In this document: piece by piece, positions 42,141 through 51,719 of the stretch
How the letters are laid out: each line of letters begins with the position of its first letter
Numbering within the stretch: the stretch's first letter is position 1
Source of the DNA: Capnocytophaga leadbetteri
GTDB lineage: Bacteria > Bacteroidota > Bacteroidia > Flavobacteriales > Flavobacteriaceae
Assembly: GCF_003054025.1 (NCBI RefSeq)
Contig: NZ_QBKG01000003.1
Coordinates: 62,001 to 126,000, forward strand
Direction: 5' to 3'
Length of the DNA: 64,000 nucleotides
Made by a program: the position numbers and the translations under genes
The notes under the pieces: generated by a model
Databases searched by the model: none
The model's input: only the letters and a program-made list of their open reading frames with translations
Told to the model about the DNA's origin: nothing

Positions 42141-43988
42141 ATGCAAAAAGATAAAGGTTTAGTGAGTGCCAAAGAAGTAGCTGCGGCCATTAATATAGAT
42201 AAATTAGGATTTCTGGGTACCTTTGGGGGGTGGACGCTGATGAAGCTGCTACGCCTCTCAAAGCTCAATGATATTTATAACCGCACCAAACACCGCCAAG
42301 GGATAGACTTCCTCAATACACTATTAGATGAGTTTGAAATAAAATTCGAGATACCAGAGGAAGATTTCAGAAATATACCCAAAGAAGGGGCATTCATCAC
42401 TATTTCTAACCACCCATTAGGGGGGATAGATGGTATTTTGCTACTTAAACTTTTAGTAGAAAAACGCCCTGACTTCAAGATTATTGCTAACTTTCTGCTA
42501 CAGCGTATCGAGCCTTTAGCTCCTTATGTGCTGCCTGTCAATCCGTTTGAAGACCGCAAGAACGTAAAATCAAGCGTATTAGGCTTTAAACACGCTATTG
42601 AACATTTGCGACAAGGACAGCCTTTAGGCTTGTTCCCCGCAGGCGAAGTATCTGTTACCAAAGAAGGGCAGCTAATGGTAGACAAGCCTTGGGAAGAGGC
42701 TGCTATGAAATTGGCACAAAAGGCAAAAGTACCTATCATTCCTATCTATTTTCACGCTAAAAACAGCAAATTATTCTACTTTTTGGCTAACATCAGCGAT
42801 ACGCTACGCACCGCTAAGTTGCCGTCAGAACTACTCACTCAGAAGGAGCGCACTATCTATATACGTATCGGAAAGCCTATTTCACTTGCTATGCAAGAAG
42901 AGCATCCCGAATTAGACGACTATACCGAGTTTTTGCGCAAGAAAACATATATTTTGGCCAATACTTTTGAGCAAGACAAGAAGTTTTTACCTTTATCTAA
43001 TGTACTGAGCATCAGCAAAGCTCAACCCAACCCTCAACAGATAGAAGCCCCTATACAGACTGACCTGATAGAGAAAGAAATAGATAACATCACCAAAAAA
43101 GATTACCGCCTACTAAAGAATAACAATTATGAGGTATTTCTTGCTCCTTATGAAGAGATACCCAACATAATGAAAGAAATAGGTAGGCTGCGCGAGATAA
43201 CTTTCCGTGAGGTAGGCGAAGGTACTAATGCTTCGTCAGACTTAGATAAGTTTGACCTTTATTACCGTCACCTTTTCTTATGGGATACACAAGCAAAGAA
43301 ATTAGTCGGGGCTTACCGAATGGGCTTAGGGGCTGAGATTTTCCCTAAATACGGCATTGAGGGCTTTTACACCCACGATTTATTCCGTTTTGAGCCCGAA
43401 CTCTACGATATGATGAGCAAAACCATAGAAATGGGGCGTGCTTTTATCATTTCAGAATACCAACAGAAGCCTATGCCGCTATTTTTGCTCTGGAAAGGGA
43501 TAGCTCATACCACTTTGCGCTATCCAGAGCACTCATATCTACTCGGCAGTGTGAGTATTAGCAATCAGTTTTCTAACTTCTCTAAGTCGCTAATGATTGA
43601 GTTTATGAAGTCGAATTTCTACGACCCTTATATAGCTCAATATGTGCGCCCTAAAAAGGAGTTTAAAGTAAAGCTGAAAGATGAAGATAAAGACTTTATT
43701 TTTGACGAAACCAAAGCCGACCTTAATAAGTTTGATAAGATTATTGACGAACTCGAGCCGGGCAACTTGCGCCTACCAGTGCTCATCAAAAAGTATATCA
43801 AGCAGAACGCTAAGGTTATCGCTTTCAACGTAGACCCTTTATTTAATAACTCGGTCGATGGGCTGATGTACATCAGAATAGCGGACCTACCTGATAGCAC
43901 AATGAAGCCTGTAATTGAAGAATTTCAAGCAGAACTCGAGGCCAGAGACAATGCCAAGAATGAGAGTAAAGCAGAAAACAAACAATAG
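42141..43988 (+). CDS. bifunctional acyltransferase: PlsC-like domain plus OlsB-like GNAT (OlsF type)
   Basis: A 615-residue protein with two acyltransferase halves. The N-terminal half is a PlsC-type O-acyltransferase: NHPLGGIDGILL (H-x5-D, residue about 90) and LFPAGEVS (about 166). The C-terminal half (about 330-560) is a PF13444-like N-acyltransferase: LREITFREVGEG, LDKFDLYYRHLFLWD and VGAYRMGLG. This combination matches OlsF, described as making ornithine lipid from ornithine in one protein; in Bacteroides separate GlsB/GlsA enzymes make glycine lipid. I infer aminolipid synthesis and leave the amino acid open. It lies 22 bases after the antiporter gene, probably co-transcribed. Confidence 0.85.
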   Translation: MQKDKGLVSAKEVAAAINIDKLGFLGTFGGWTLMKLLRLSKLNDIYNRTKHRQGIDFLNTLLDEFEIKFEIPEEDFRNIPKEGAFITISNHPLGGIDGILLLKLLVEKRPDFKIIANFLLQRIEPLAPYVLPVNPFEDRKNVKSSVLGFKHAIEHLRQGQPLGLFPAGEVSVTKEGQLMVDKPWEEAAMKLAQKAKVPIIPIYFHAKNSKLFYFLANISDTLRTAKLPSELLTQKERTIYIRIGKPISLAMQEEHPELDDYTEFLRKKTYILANTFEQDKKFLPLSNVLSISKAQPNPQQIEAPIQTDLIEKEIDNITKKDYRLLKNNNYEVFLAPYEEIPNIMKEIGRLREITFREVGEGTNASSDLDKFDLYYRHLFLWDTQAKKLVGAYRMGLGAEIFPKYGIEGFYTHDLFRFEPELYDMMSKTIEMGRAFIISEYQQKPMPLFLLWKGIAHTTLRYPEHSYLLGSVSISNQFSNFSKSLMIEFMKSNFYDPYIAQYVRPKKEFKVKLKDEDKDFIFDETKADLNKFDKIIDELEPGNLRLPVLIKKYIKQNAKVIAFNVDPLFNNSVDGLMYIRIADLPDSTMKPVIEEFQAELEARDNAKNESKAENKQ

Positions 43989-44003
43989 AAGTTTTTTAGA
44001 TAG

Positions 44004-44717
44004 ATGAAAAGAATCATATTATTTGCAACCATAGCACTGCTACAAATGGTAGCGGTAGCACAAACGGTAGTCGTACCTAATAAGTTTGCTTTCCTAAAGA
44101 GTGATAACGAATACCAGCTAAATATACTCACCAAATTCTTGATTGAAAAACAAGGGTTTAAAGCCTATATGGAAAACGAAGTGCCTGCGGAATTGCTAAA
44201 CACCCCTTGCAATCTACTCAAAGCTGATGTGAAAAACGAATCAAATATGATGACTTCTAAACTCAGATTAGTGCTAACCGACTGTGCTAATAAAGAAGTT
44301 TTCAGTTCTGAAGTAGGTAAAAGTAGAGAAAAAGAGTACAAAAAATCATACCAAGAGGCACTGCGTAATGCTTTAGCCGGAAATGCTTTGGCTACTTTCA
44401 GAAAACAGTATCAGCAACCTCAATCGCCACAACCTTCTCAGTCATCAGTTAATGAAACTCCAGAAGAAGATTCTATTTACCAACTCAATGCTAAAAAAGT
44501 AGGCGATTTGTACGAGTTGCGCTGGCGACACAATGATGAGTTATTTTTAAAAGCTAGAAAGACTATTACCCCCGACCTATATGTAGCTTATGAGGTAGCC
44601 AACCATAAATTTGGTATAGTACAAAAAGATGGCTCAACTTTTTACAGAATCACCTTATACACAGAAATAGAGGGGAAAGACACTGTCGTTTTGGCAGCAA
44701 TTAAATTTATTGAATAA
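44004..44717 (+). CDS. hypothetical secreted protein
   Basis: A 237-residue protein with a signal peptide (ILFATIALLQMVAVAQ). The first mature part (VVVPNKFAFLKSDNEYQLN) leads into a mixed alpha/beta region ending RNALAGNALATF. A Gln/Pro/Ser-rich linker (QQPQSPQPSQSS) is followed by a second small beta domain (DLYELRWRHNDELFLKARK). Not recognised as a named family. It follows the acyltransferase by 15 bases and precedes the DUF4268 gene by 17, so it is in a long operon. Confidence 0.75.
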   Translation: MKRIILFATIALLQMVAVAQTVVVPNKFAFLKSDNEYQLNILTKFLIEKQGFKAYMENEVPAELLNTPCNLLKADVKNESNMMTSKLRLVLTDCANKEVFSSEVGKSREKEYKKSYQEALRNALAGNALATFRKQYQQPQSPQPSQSSVNETPEEDSIYQLNAKKVGDLYELRWRHNDELFLKARKTITPDLYVAYEVANHKFGIVQKDGSTFYRITLYTEIEGKDTVVLAAIKFIE

Positions 44718-44734
44718 CTAAAAAACAATCTTAC

Positions 44735-45175
44735 TTGTATTCTAAAGCTGAAGCAAAAAAACTACGCGAAGACTTCTGGACTTCCTTTGGCAAGTCGTTC
44801 CCCCGCAAATGGACGCTATACGACACTAAAATAAAGGATTTCAGTTTTAAGTTTTCATTCGACCTAAAAAAGGCACGAGTACTCATCGCTATAGAAGATA
44901 GCGATAAAGAAAAGCGCGCCTTGTATTATAACAAAATGCTTTCGCTAAAGAACATCTTGCAAACTGATTTTCTACCCGATGCTATCTACGAGGAGCATCT
45001 AATATTAGACAATCAGAAAGAAATAAGTGCTATATACATTGAAAAAACAGGTGTTAGCATTCATAACAAAGCCACTTGGCAAGAGGTAATGGTATTTTTG
45101 AATGATGGAATGGCACAAATAGAGGCTTTTTGGGCTGAATATAAAGATATTATTGTAGAGAATGACGAATTTTGA
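44735..45175 (+). CDS. DUF4268 family protein
   Basis: A 146-residue cytosolic protein. It begins MYSKAEAKKLREDFWTSFGK and continues RKWTLYDTKIKDFSFKF and LKKARVLIAIED, the DUF4268 pattern common in Flavobacteriia. Start is TTG 44735: it encodes the conserved first residues and there is no ATG until much later. DUF4268 domains are related to restriction-endonuclease-like folds in some proteins, but here the domain stands alone and no catalytic triad is obvious. Same-strand operon position. Confidence 0.82.
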   Translation: MYSKAEAKKLREDFWTSFGKSFPRKWTLYDTKIKDFSFKFSFDLKKARVLIAIEDSDKEKRALYYNKMLSLKNILQTDFLPDAIYEEHLILDNQKEISAIYIEKTGVSIHNKATWQEVMVFLNDGMAQIEAFWAEYKDIIVENDEF

Positions 45176-45192
45176 TAAAATAAAATAGTTTT

Positions 45193-45744
45193 ATGAAACG
45201 AAGAACCTTTTGGAATTTATTACTTATCCTTTTTGTGATTTCTTTTTTTGTAACACCATTAGGATATGAGAGTAAAATATTGCTGCAACGCATTTTTGCT
45301 AGTTCAGTAGATATTATACCCGAAAATCAAGCACGCACCATCGACTTTGATTGGCAACTGAAAGACCGCGATAATAAGCAGTTTAATTTTTCGCAAACCA
45401 AAGGAAAGAAGCCTGCTTTTGTGTATTTCTTTTCATCGTGGAGGGGTATCAGTATTGCCGACCTATATGCCGTAGAAAAACTATATGATACTTATAAGGA
45501 TAAGGTAGATTTTTATATCATCACCAATGAGTTACCTACTCCTGTAGACGAAATGATGCAAAAACGCAACTTTCACTTCAAGGTTACCTATCTAATTATA
45601 GGTGAGAAAATGCCTTTCGACCCTGAAAAAATACCTTCAGGCTATATAGTTGATAAGAACGGAAAGGTACGTGCTGAGAAAGAAGGAATAGCGCGATGGA
45701 ATAGCGATGCAGTACACCAACTGATAGAACAGCTCTTACAATAA
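45193..45744 (+). CDS. thioredoxin-fold membrane-anchored protein lacking cysteines
   Basis: A 183-residue protein with an N-terminal membrane anchor (WNLLLILFVISFFVTPLGY). The rest follows the TlpA/thioredoxin-like layout: KKPAFVYFFSSWRGISIADL in place of the W-C-x-x-C active site, YKDKVDFYIITNE, a cis-Pro-like region and SGYIVDKNGKVR. There is no cysteine anywhere, so it cannot be a thiol oxidoreductase. A chaperone-like or binding role is inferred. It ends the 40.8-45.7 kb plus-strand run. Confidence 0.85.
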   Translation: MKRRTFWNLLLILFVISFFVTPLGYESKILLQRIFASSVDIIPENQARTIDFDWQLKDRDNKQFNFSQTKGKKPAFVYFFSSWRGISIADLYAVEKLYDTYKDKVDFYIITNELPTPVDEMMQKRNFHFKVTYLIIGEKMPFDPEKIPSGYIVDKNGKVRAEKEGIARWNSDAVHQLIEQLLQ

Positions 45745-45808
45745 GTGTTTTTTATTTGTAAGTTAAAAATAATTATAGCAATAGTATTTTAAATTCAATC
45801 TAAAATAC

Positions 45809-45816
45809 TATCTTTG
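45809..45816 (+). promoter_or_regulatory. -7 promoter box for sufB-rpe
   Basis: TATCTTTG fits TAnnTTTG; the sufB ATG at 45893 follows a leader of about 70 nt. TTTT at 45787-45790 stands where the -33 element belongs. I see no IscR-like palindrome I would defend. Confidence 0.6.
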
Positions 45817-45892
45817 CGCGCTGTTTGAGAAATAGACAAAAAGGTCGGTTAAAATCAGATAGCTAACACACATAATTATTCAATAGATAAAA

Positions 45893-47362
45893 ATGGCTAA
45901 ATATACAGAAGAAGAACTTAAAGAAGAATTAGAAAATAGCGAATACAAGTATGGCTTTTACACTGATATCGAGTCGGATACATTTCCGAAAGGGCTCAAT
46001 GAAGAGGTCGTAATAGCCTTGTCGAAAAAGAAAAACGAACCCGAATGGATGACTGAATGGCGATTAGAGGCTTTCAGAGCGTGGCAAGCTATGGAAGAGC
46101 CACCACACTGGGCTAACATACAGTTCGAAACTCCTAATTTTCAAGATATTGCTTACTATTCAGCACCTAAACAGAAACCCAAACTTAACAGCCTTGATGA
46201 GGTAGACCCTCAGCTTTTAGAGACTTTCGAGAAATTGGGCATCTCGCTCGAAGAGCAAAAACGCCTTGCGGGGGTAGAAGACAAACCCGCAGTAGCTATG
46301 GATGTAGTAATGGACTCGGTGTCAGTAGCTACTACCTTTCAAAAGACCTTAGCCGAGCGCGGTATTATCTTCTGCTCAATGTCTGAAGCTATACAAAAGC
46401 ACCCCGACTTAGTACGCAAGTACCTCGGTACAGTGGTCCCTAAGACCGACAACTTCTATGCAGCTCTAAACTCCGCTGTCTTTTCTGATGGGTCTTTCTG
46501 CTATGTACCTAAAGGAGTGCGCTGCCCTATGGAGCTCTCTACCTATTTCCGTATCAATCAGGCAGGTACAGGGCAATTCGAGCGTACTCTCTTAATAGTA
46601 GATGAAGGCGCTTACGTATCGTACTTAGAGGGTTGTACCGCCCCCAGACGCGATGAAAACCAGCTACACGCAGCCGTTGTAGAGCTAATAGCAATGGAAG
46701 GTGGCGAGATAAAATACTCTACTGTTCAGAACTGGTTCCCTGGTGATAAAGACGGCAAAGGCGGTGTTTACAACTTTGTAACTAAGCGTGCTTTAGCAGA
46801 GAAGAATGCTAAGATATCATGGACGCAAGTAGAAACAGGGTCAGCTATCACTTGGAAATACCCTTCAGTAGTGCTAAAAGGTGATAATTCTATAGGCGAA
46901 TTTTACTCTATAGCGGTTACTAACCACTTTCAGCAGGCTGATACGGGTACTAAGATGATACATTTGGGCAACAACACTAAATCAACAATTATTTCTAAAG
47001 GAATTTCAGCAGGAAAATCACAAAATAGCTACCGAGGATTAGTAAAAGTAGTACCTAAGGCTAAGAATGCCCGCAATTTCTCTCAATGCGACTCATTACT
47101 AATGGGCAATAACTGTGGGGCACATACTTTCCCTTATATAGAGGCTAAAAACCCTACGGCACAGATAGAGCACGAAGCAACTACTTCAAAAATCGGTGAA
47201 GACCAGATTTTCTACTGCAACCAGCGCGGTATTGATACCGAAAAAGCCATTTCACTCATCGTAAATGGTTTTGGCAAAGAGGTACTAAATAAACTCCCTA
47301 TGGAGTTTGCCGTAGAAGCTCAAAAACTTTTAGAGATTTCATTAGAAGGAAGTGTAGGTTAA
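45893..47362 (+). CDS. sufB: Fe-S cluster assembly scaffold SufB
   Basis: A SufBCD scaffold subunit on which Fe-S clusters are built, 489 residues. Family signs: PKGLNEEVV with the N-terminal helical part, [62 protein letters not shown], and the conserved late region [23 protein letters not shown] (quoted here as [15 protein letters not shown]). Normally sufC, sufD and sufS follow. Here rpe follows after 25 bases, and the other suf genes are not in the window. The upstream promoter at 45809 probably drives sufB and rpe. Confidence 0.95.
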   Translation: MAKYTEEELKEELENSEYKYGFYTDIESDTFPKGLNEEVVIALSKKKNEPEWMTEWRLEAFRAWQAMEEPPHWANIQFETPNFQDIAYYSAPKQKPKLNSLDEVDPQLLETFEKLGISLEEQKRLAGVEDKPAVAMDVVMDSVSVATTFQKTLAERGIIFCSMSEAIQKHPDLVRKYLGTVVPKTDNFYAALNSAVFSDGSFCYVPKGVRCPMELSTYFRINQAGTGQFERTLLIVDEGAYVSYLEGCTAPRRDENQLHAAVVELIAMEGGEIKYSTVQNWFPGDKDGKGGVYNFVTKRALAEKNAKISWTQVETGSAITWKYPSVVLKGDNSIGEFYSIAVTNHFQQADTGTKMIHLGNNTKSTIISKGISAGKSQNSYRGLVKVVPKAKNARNFSQCDSLLMGNNCGAHTFPYIEAKNPTAQIEHEATTSKIGEDQIFYCNQRGIDTEKAISLIVNGFGKEVLNKLPMEFAVEAQKLLEISLEGSVG

Positions 47363-47387
47363 TTCTCAATTATTAATTGAAAAAAAT

Positions 47388-48035
47388 ATGATTCTTTCAC
47401 CTTCATTACTAGCAGCAGATTTTGGCAACCTGCAACAAGCGGTGCAGATGGTCAATGCCAGTGAAGCCGATTGGTTCCACATCGATATTATGGACGGGGT
47501 ATTTGTACCTAATATCTCGTATGGTATGCCGGTACTCTCGGCTATCAATAAGCACGCTACCAAGCCATTAGATGTACACCTAATGATTATCGACCCCGAC
47601 CGCTATATCAGTACCTTTGCAAAGCTGGGTAGCCACATACTCACGGTGCATTACGAGGCTTGTACCCACTTACACCGCACGCTGCAAGCTATCAAAGCCG
47701 AGGGTATGAAAGCAGGGGTTGCTCTCAATCCTCATACGCCTGTTGCTTTGTTAGAAGACATTATCAAAGATGTAGATCTTCTCTTACTGATGAGCGTAAA
47801 CCCAGGTTTCGGAGGACAGTCATTTATAGAAAATACTTATAAAAAAGTACGACAAGCCAGGGCGCTTATCACACAAGCAGGAGCTAATACTCTCATCGAA
47901 ATAGACGGAGGGGTAACCTTAAGCAATGCCAAAGCATTGGTAGAGGCAGGTGCCGATGCCTTAGTAGCAGGTAGCTTCGTGTTCAACGCTGCTAATCCTA
48001 CCCAAACAATAGCAGAGCTAAAAGCAAAAGCCTAA
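47388..48035 (+). CDS. rpe: ribulose-phosphate 3-epimerase
   Basis: Interconverts ribulose 5-phosphate and xylulose 5-phosphate in the pentose phosphate pathway. The 215-residue TIM-barrel protein shows SPSLLAADFGNL at the start, WFHIDIMDGVFVPNISYG with the catalytic Asp and metal His, LDVHLMI, HYEAC, LMSVNPGFGGQSFI and the C-terminal IDGGVTLSNA with the second catalytic Asp. Full length. It shares a unit with sufB and ends in the hairpin terminator at 48059. Confidence 0.96.
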   Translation: MILSPSLLAADFGNLQQAVQMVNASEADWFHIDIMDGVFVPNISYGMPVLSAINKHATKPLDVHLMIIDPDRYISTFAKLGSHILTVHYEACTHLHRTLQAIKAEGMKAGVALNPHTPVALLEDIIKDVDLLLLMSVNPGFGGQSFIENTYKKVRQARALITQAGANTLIEIDGGVTLSNAKALVEAGADALVAGSFVFNAANPTQTIAELKAKA

Positions 48036-48058
48036 AAAACAAAACAATATAATATAAT

Positions 48059-48099
48059 AACTTTGTCAAAGTTTCAGGACTTTGACAAAGTTTTTTTAT
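48059..48099. terminator. bidirectional terminator between rpe and the MMPL fusion gene
   Basis: AACTTTGTCAAAGT (48059-48072) pairs with ACTTTGACAAAGTT (48079-48092), 14 bp, 6-nt loop, then a T-run. Its core equals that of the terminator at 5808. Confidence 0.92.
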
Positions 48100-51000
48100 A
48101 CCTTTTGTCTAACTACTTCAGCCCCAATAATCTCTATATCAAAAGACTCGTCAGGGCGTGCTTTAAGGTATTGCAATTTGCGTATATGCACAAGGTAACT
48201 CTGCTGGGCTACAGCTCGTTTCTCATCATCTTCTATTACCGAAACAATCTCACGCTCTGGGTAAGTAAGGAGCAACAAAAAGTCTAACTGCCCATAATCA
48301 TCAGCTATGTGTAGTATACGCGCTTTAGCGGGCAGACTACGGCTCAGCTGATAGTACTTCGCTGCGTGAGCAGTATAATCAGCTTTTACCGCTCTTACTA
48401 CCTCAATATCTTTATACAGATAGTTCAGCTGCAATTTCTGCTTCAGATAATCCACCCCCTCTAAGCGTTGTCGCAACTGAGCAAACTGCTCACGGAAGTA
48501 CGCCCCCACCTGCTTAGCTTTCTCACGCGGGGTAGTACCAAATCGGGTATCATCAGGAGCGATAGGTTCAGCAGCTACTATAGTAACCGCCCCATCGTAG
48601 ATGATAAAATCCCCTTTAGGCAGCACTTCTGAAGTACCGTGAATATACACCGGCACTATAGGCTTCTGCAAAGTATCCGCTATGTAGAACGCCCCCTGAT
48701 GAAAACGATGAATGCGATTGCTCTCCGAGCGTTTCCCCTCCGGAAATATCACCACCGAAATCCCCTCTTGTAAGTGCTGTTGCAGCAAAGGCATTCCTTT
48801 TTCTATACCCTCTGATGCCGGATAAGCCCCCATAGCGCGAAGGTATCTACCAAAGATAACCGAGCGATACACCCAATCATTTACCACATAACTCAACCGA
48901 TGGCTATATAGCTCCAACGCAAGCGTATCAAGCCACGAAGTGTGATTGGCTATCACTACCGAAGGCGTATCGGTATTGAGTAGCTGGCGATTCTCTATGC
49001 GCTTGCGCACCCGCCAATTAGAGAAAAGCACCGTAGCGGCTAAGACTGATGAGAGCCTGCGTAACCCACGCTTGCTGCTCGGAAAAACAGTAGCCAGCAC
49101 CCAACCTACATTGCTGAGAATTACTGACGACAAGGCGTAGTAAGAAAGAGAGAATATAGAGTGCAACAACAAACGCAAACTAACCGGAGAAAGCCCTTTT
49201 TGAGGTCTTCGGAAGATAAAAAACTTAAATATAGTAGGATAAAACACAAAAGTAATAACCAAAGCAGTAAAAATACCCAGCACTGACACCGAAGCTATCG
49301 ACCTGAGCGCAGGGTGTTTAGCAAAAATAAGCGTTCCTATCGCCAAAAAGGTCGTAATAGAGGCTAATAATACTGATACTTTATAAACCGGAAGCTCATT
49401 TTTGCCATTAGTATAGTCTTTTTGCAGAGCACAAGTCATAAAAATACTAAAATCAACGGAATGACCGAGCACTAAGGTACAGACTATCATACTAAATACA
49501 TTAAATTCTATACCGAAAAAGTACATCAGCGCTGCCGTAACTACCCCCGTCACTCCAATAGGAATAAGAGTGAGCAGCACTAACTCTATACGCCTAAAAA
49601 AGAGCAATAAAATAAGAAAAATAGCTATAGAAGAATAATTTACCAATAGCAGTATATCGTCTTTAAGCTTACCCAAAAAAGTCTCGCTAAGGTTCTTGCG
49701 GTCTATCACTATAGCCCCTGTGCGCTGTTCTATCTGTTCAACAAAGCGCGTATGCTCGCTATCCGTCAGCTTCACAAGGTTAGCAAGGGTATAAAAACCG
49801 TCTTTTTCAGTGATAAAATCATCTAAAGGAAGCGCTGAAAGAGCCTTATAATCATCTAAAGAGCGTATAGGCTCAAAATCAGTGGTAAGAAAGTCGAAAA
49901 AAGGAGCATAAGTACTCTCTTTAAAGCCATATTGAACGCCCAACTGCTGTAATTGTGTTCGCAAAGCCTCCTGACGGGCTCCCGACCAGAACGTTTGCCA
50001 ACGCTTAATGCGCTCTTGCTGCTCCGTTTGCGGCAAAATAATGGCTGCCACCGAACTAAACTGCCTAATACTATCGGTTGCCTTCAGATGCTGCAATTGC
50101 TGGTATAAGTGGTAGTTATGCGTTAAGGCTTCTTCTAAACTATTGCCATAGGCAGCTGCGTACACCGATTTATACTGACTATCAGTCAGTTGTTCCAACT
50201 GCTGTTGGGCTACCTGATAGCGCGGATTTACATAATTAATACTCGCTATATCGCCGTTAAACTTCACCTTCTGAAAGTAGAAAAAACTCACCCCTATCAG
50301 CAACAAGCAGGCACCTACTATCCACTTATTGCGGTGGAAAGGGTAGCCCCCTACCCTATCGAGAAACGTACGGCGCACCACCACCCCCTTATCAGCGCGG
50401 TAAAGATGCGGCACTAACACCAGAGAGAGCAAGGCTGAAACCATAATGCCAATAAAGGCAAAAATGCCCAAATCTTGCATCACTTCTGAATGCACAAACA
50501 GCAAACAGAGAAAAGAAATAGCCGTAGTAATACTGCTGAGCAGAATAGGCACCGTTACAGCGCGATACAATTCCGAGGCCGTTTTGGCTACCTTGTAATG
50601 AGTGAGTATATGCAGCGAATAATCGATAGTAACCCCCAATAACACCGCCCCTAAGCTGATAGAAATAGCCGAAATACTACCCTTAAGTACATACAGAAAC
50701 GCCAAGGCAGAGAGCACCCCAAACACCGAGGGGATAAAGGCGATAAGCGGTATATACACACTGCGATAGAAGAAAATAAGCAGTAAGCAAAGTACTGATA
50801 ATGAAATAAGTACAGTAGTGAGTATATCCGTTTTTATCTGAGTCGCATTGCTAACCGATATAAACGGAGCTCCAAAAAAATGTATTTGCAGCTTTGCCCC
50901 ATAGTGCTGCTGTAGTTGCGCTTGCAGCTGTTCGAGCTGTTGCACCAAAGCCGTATTGTGCTCGGTATCATTGCCCTCAAAACGGGGAGTAACAAAAAAG

Positions 51001-51617
51001 AGCAAATGCTGCTCGTCTTTGGTAGTGAGAAAGCCATTCGTGAGCTTGAAATCCGTGCCTATATTGAGGGCTTGTAGCTTCTCTAATCCTCTGAAAGTGA
51101 GACCGAAAGGGTCAGTGCGTATAAACGATTGCGCTACCATACCCGCAGGGGTAAGCATTGCCTTGTAATGCGCCTGTATCAAAGCGTTAAGGCTGTCAGG
51201 CTGCATACGCGCTGCCAGGGAAGTGTAATCGTCTTCAGTGAGAAAGAGCGGCAAATGACTATTGACGAACTGCCACGCACTCTCTACCTCCTCATCAGCT
51301 ACAACACCCTGTACCCCAGCTATATAGGGTTGCAATGCCTTAGTATTCAGACTATCAACTATAGCGGTTGCGGCTGCCTGCATATCGGCAAGCGCCCCCT
51401 CTTTAGCCGAGAGTATCACCGAAATCTTATCGGCAAAATTGAGCTGTTTCAGTACCTTCGAGGTCAGATTGGTCTTATCGTTCTGCGGAAGCACTTTGGT
51501 TATATCCTCTTCAAAGCGCAAGCCCCTACCCCCCCATAGCGCTATAAGCAGCCACGCCGCCAAAAAAGCAACTGCCGCGAGCTTATGCCGAACTATATAT
51601 TGATAAATAATATTCAA
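48096..51617 (-). CDS. MMPL-type exporter fused to PlsC acyltransferase and a methyltransferase-like tail
   Basis: A 1173-residue fusion. Residues 1 to about 800 form an RND/MMPL exporter (COG4258-like): one N-terminal TM helix, a periplasmic loop, five TM helices (ILTTVLISLSVLCLLLIFFY), a second loop and five more. From about 880 comes a PlsC acyltransferase with NHTSWLD (H-x4-D) and FPEGKRS (about 954). The last about 95 residues resemble a degenerate Rossmann methyltransferase (ARILHIADDYGQLDFLLLL). Similar MMPL-acyltransferase fusions occur in aryl-polyene/flexirubin clusters of Flavobacteriia, so export and acylation of a lipid or pigment is a fair inference. A GT2 gene lies upstream on the same strand. 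Confidence 0.88.
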   Translation of the reverse strand: MNIIYQYIVRHKLAAVAFLAAWLLIALWGGRGLRFEEDITKVLPQNDKTNLTSKVLKQLNFADKISVILSAKEGALADMQAAATAIVDSLNTKALQPYIAGVQGVVADEEVESAWQFVNSHLPLFLTEDDYTSLAARMQPDSLNALIQAHYKAMLTPAGMVAQSFIRTDPFGLTFRGLEKLQALNIGTDFKLTNGFLTTKDEQHLLFFVTPRFEGNDTEHNTALVQQLEQLQAQLQQHYGAKLQIHFFGAPFISVSNATQIKTDILTTVLISLSVLCLLLIFFYRSVYIPLIAFIPSVFGVLSALAFLYVLKGSISAISISLGAVLLGVTIDYSLHILTHYKVAKTASELYRAVTVPILLSSITTAISFLCLLFVHSEVMQDLGIFAFIGIMVSALLSLVLVPHLYRADKGVVVRRTFLDRVGGYPFHRNKWIVGACLLLIGVSFFYFQKVKFNGDIASINYVNPRYQVAQQQLEQLTDSQYKSVYAAAYGNSLEEALTHNYHLYQQLQHLKATDSIRQFSSVAAIILPQTEQQERIKRWQTFWSGARQEALRTQLQQLGVQYGFKESTYAPFFDFLTTDFEPIRSLDDYKALSALPLDDFITEKDGFYTLANLVKLTDSEHTRFVEQIEQRTGAIVIDRKNLSETFLGKLKDDILLLVNYSSIAIFLILLLFFRRIELVLLTLIPIGVTGVVTAALMYFFGIEFNVFSMIVCTLVLGHSVDFSIFMTCALQKDYTNGKNELPVYKVSVLLASITTFLAIGTLIFAKHPALRSIASVSVLGIFTALVITFVFYPTIFKFFIFRRPQKGLSPVSLRLLLHSIFSLSYYALSSVILSNVGWVLATVFPSSKRGLRRLSSVLAATVLFSNWRVRKRIENRQLLNTDTPSVVIANHTSWLDTLALELYSHRLSYVVNDWVYRSVIFGRYLRAMGAYPASEGIEKGMPLLQQHLQEGISVVIFPEGKRSESNRIHRFHQGAFYIADTLQKPIVPVYIHGTSEVLPKGDFIIYDGAVTIVAAEPIAPDDTRFGTTPREKAKQVGAYFREQFAQLRQRLEGVDYLKQKLQLNYLYKDIEVVRAVKADYTAHAAKYYQLSRSLPAKARILHIADDYGQLDFLLLLTYPEREIVSVIEDDEKRAVAQQSYLVHIRKLQYLKARPDESFDIEIIGAEVVRQKV

Positions 51618-51663
51618 TTTCTATTTTTTATTTTTGAAACAAGTTTTTTAGCACTCTTACCCA

Positions 51664-51702
51664 AGCGAACGATGAGCGAAGGATAAGCGAAGGTTGAGCG
51701 AA
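51664..51702 (-). repeat. 11-bp TTCGCT tandem repeat, copy 1
   Basis: On the minus strand about three and a half 11-base units follow one another (TTCGCTCAACC, TTCGCTTATCC, TTCGCTCATCG, TTCGCT). A second set is at 59770-59802. It lies in the 102-base gap between the glycosyltransferase and the MMPL fusion gene. Confidence 0.75.
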
Positions 51703-51719
51703 CAAACACCAACTACTCC

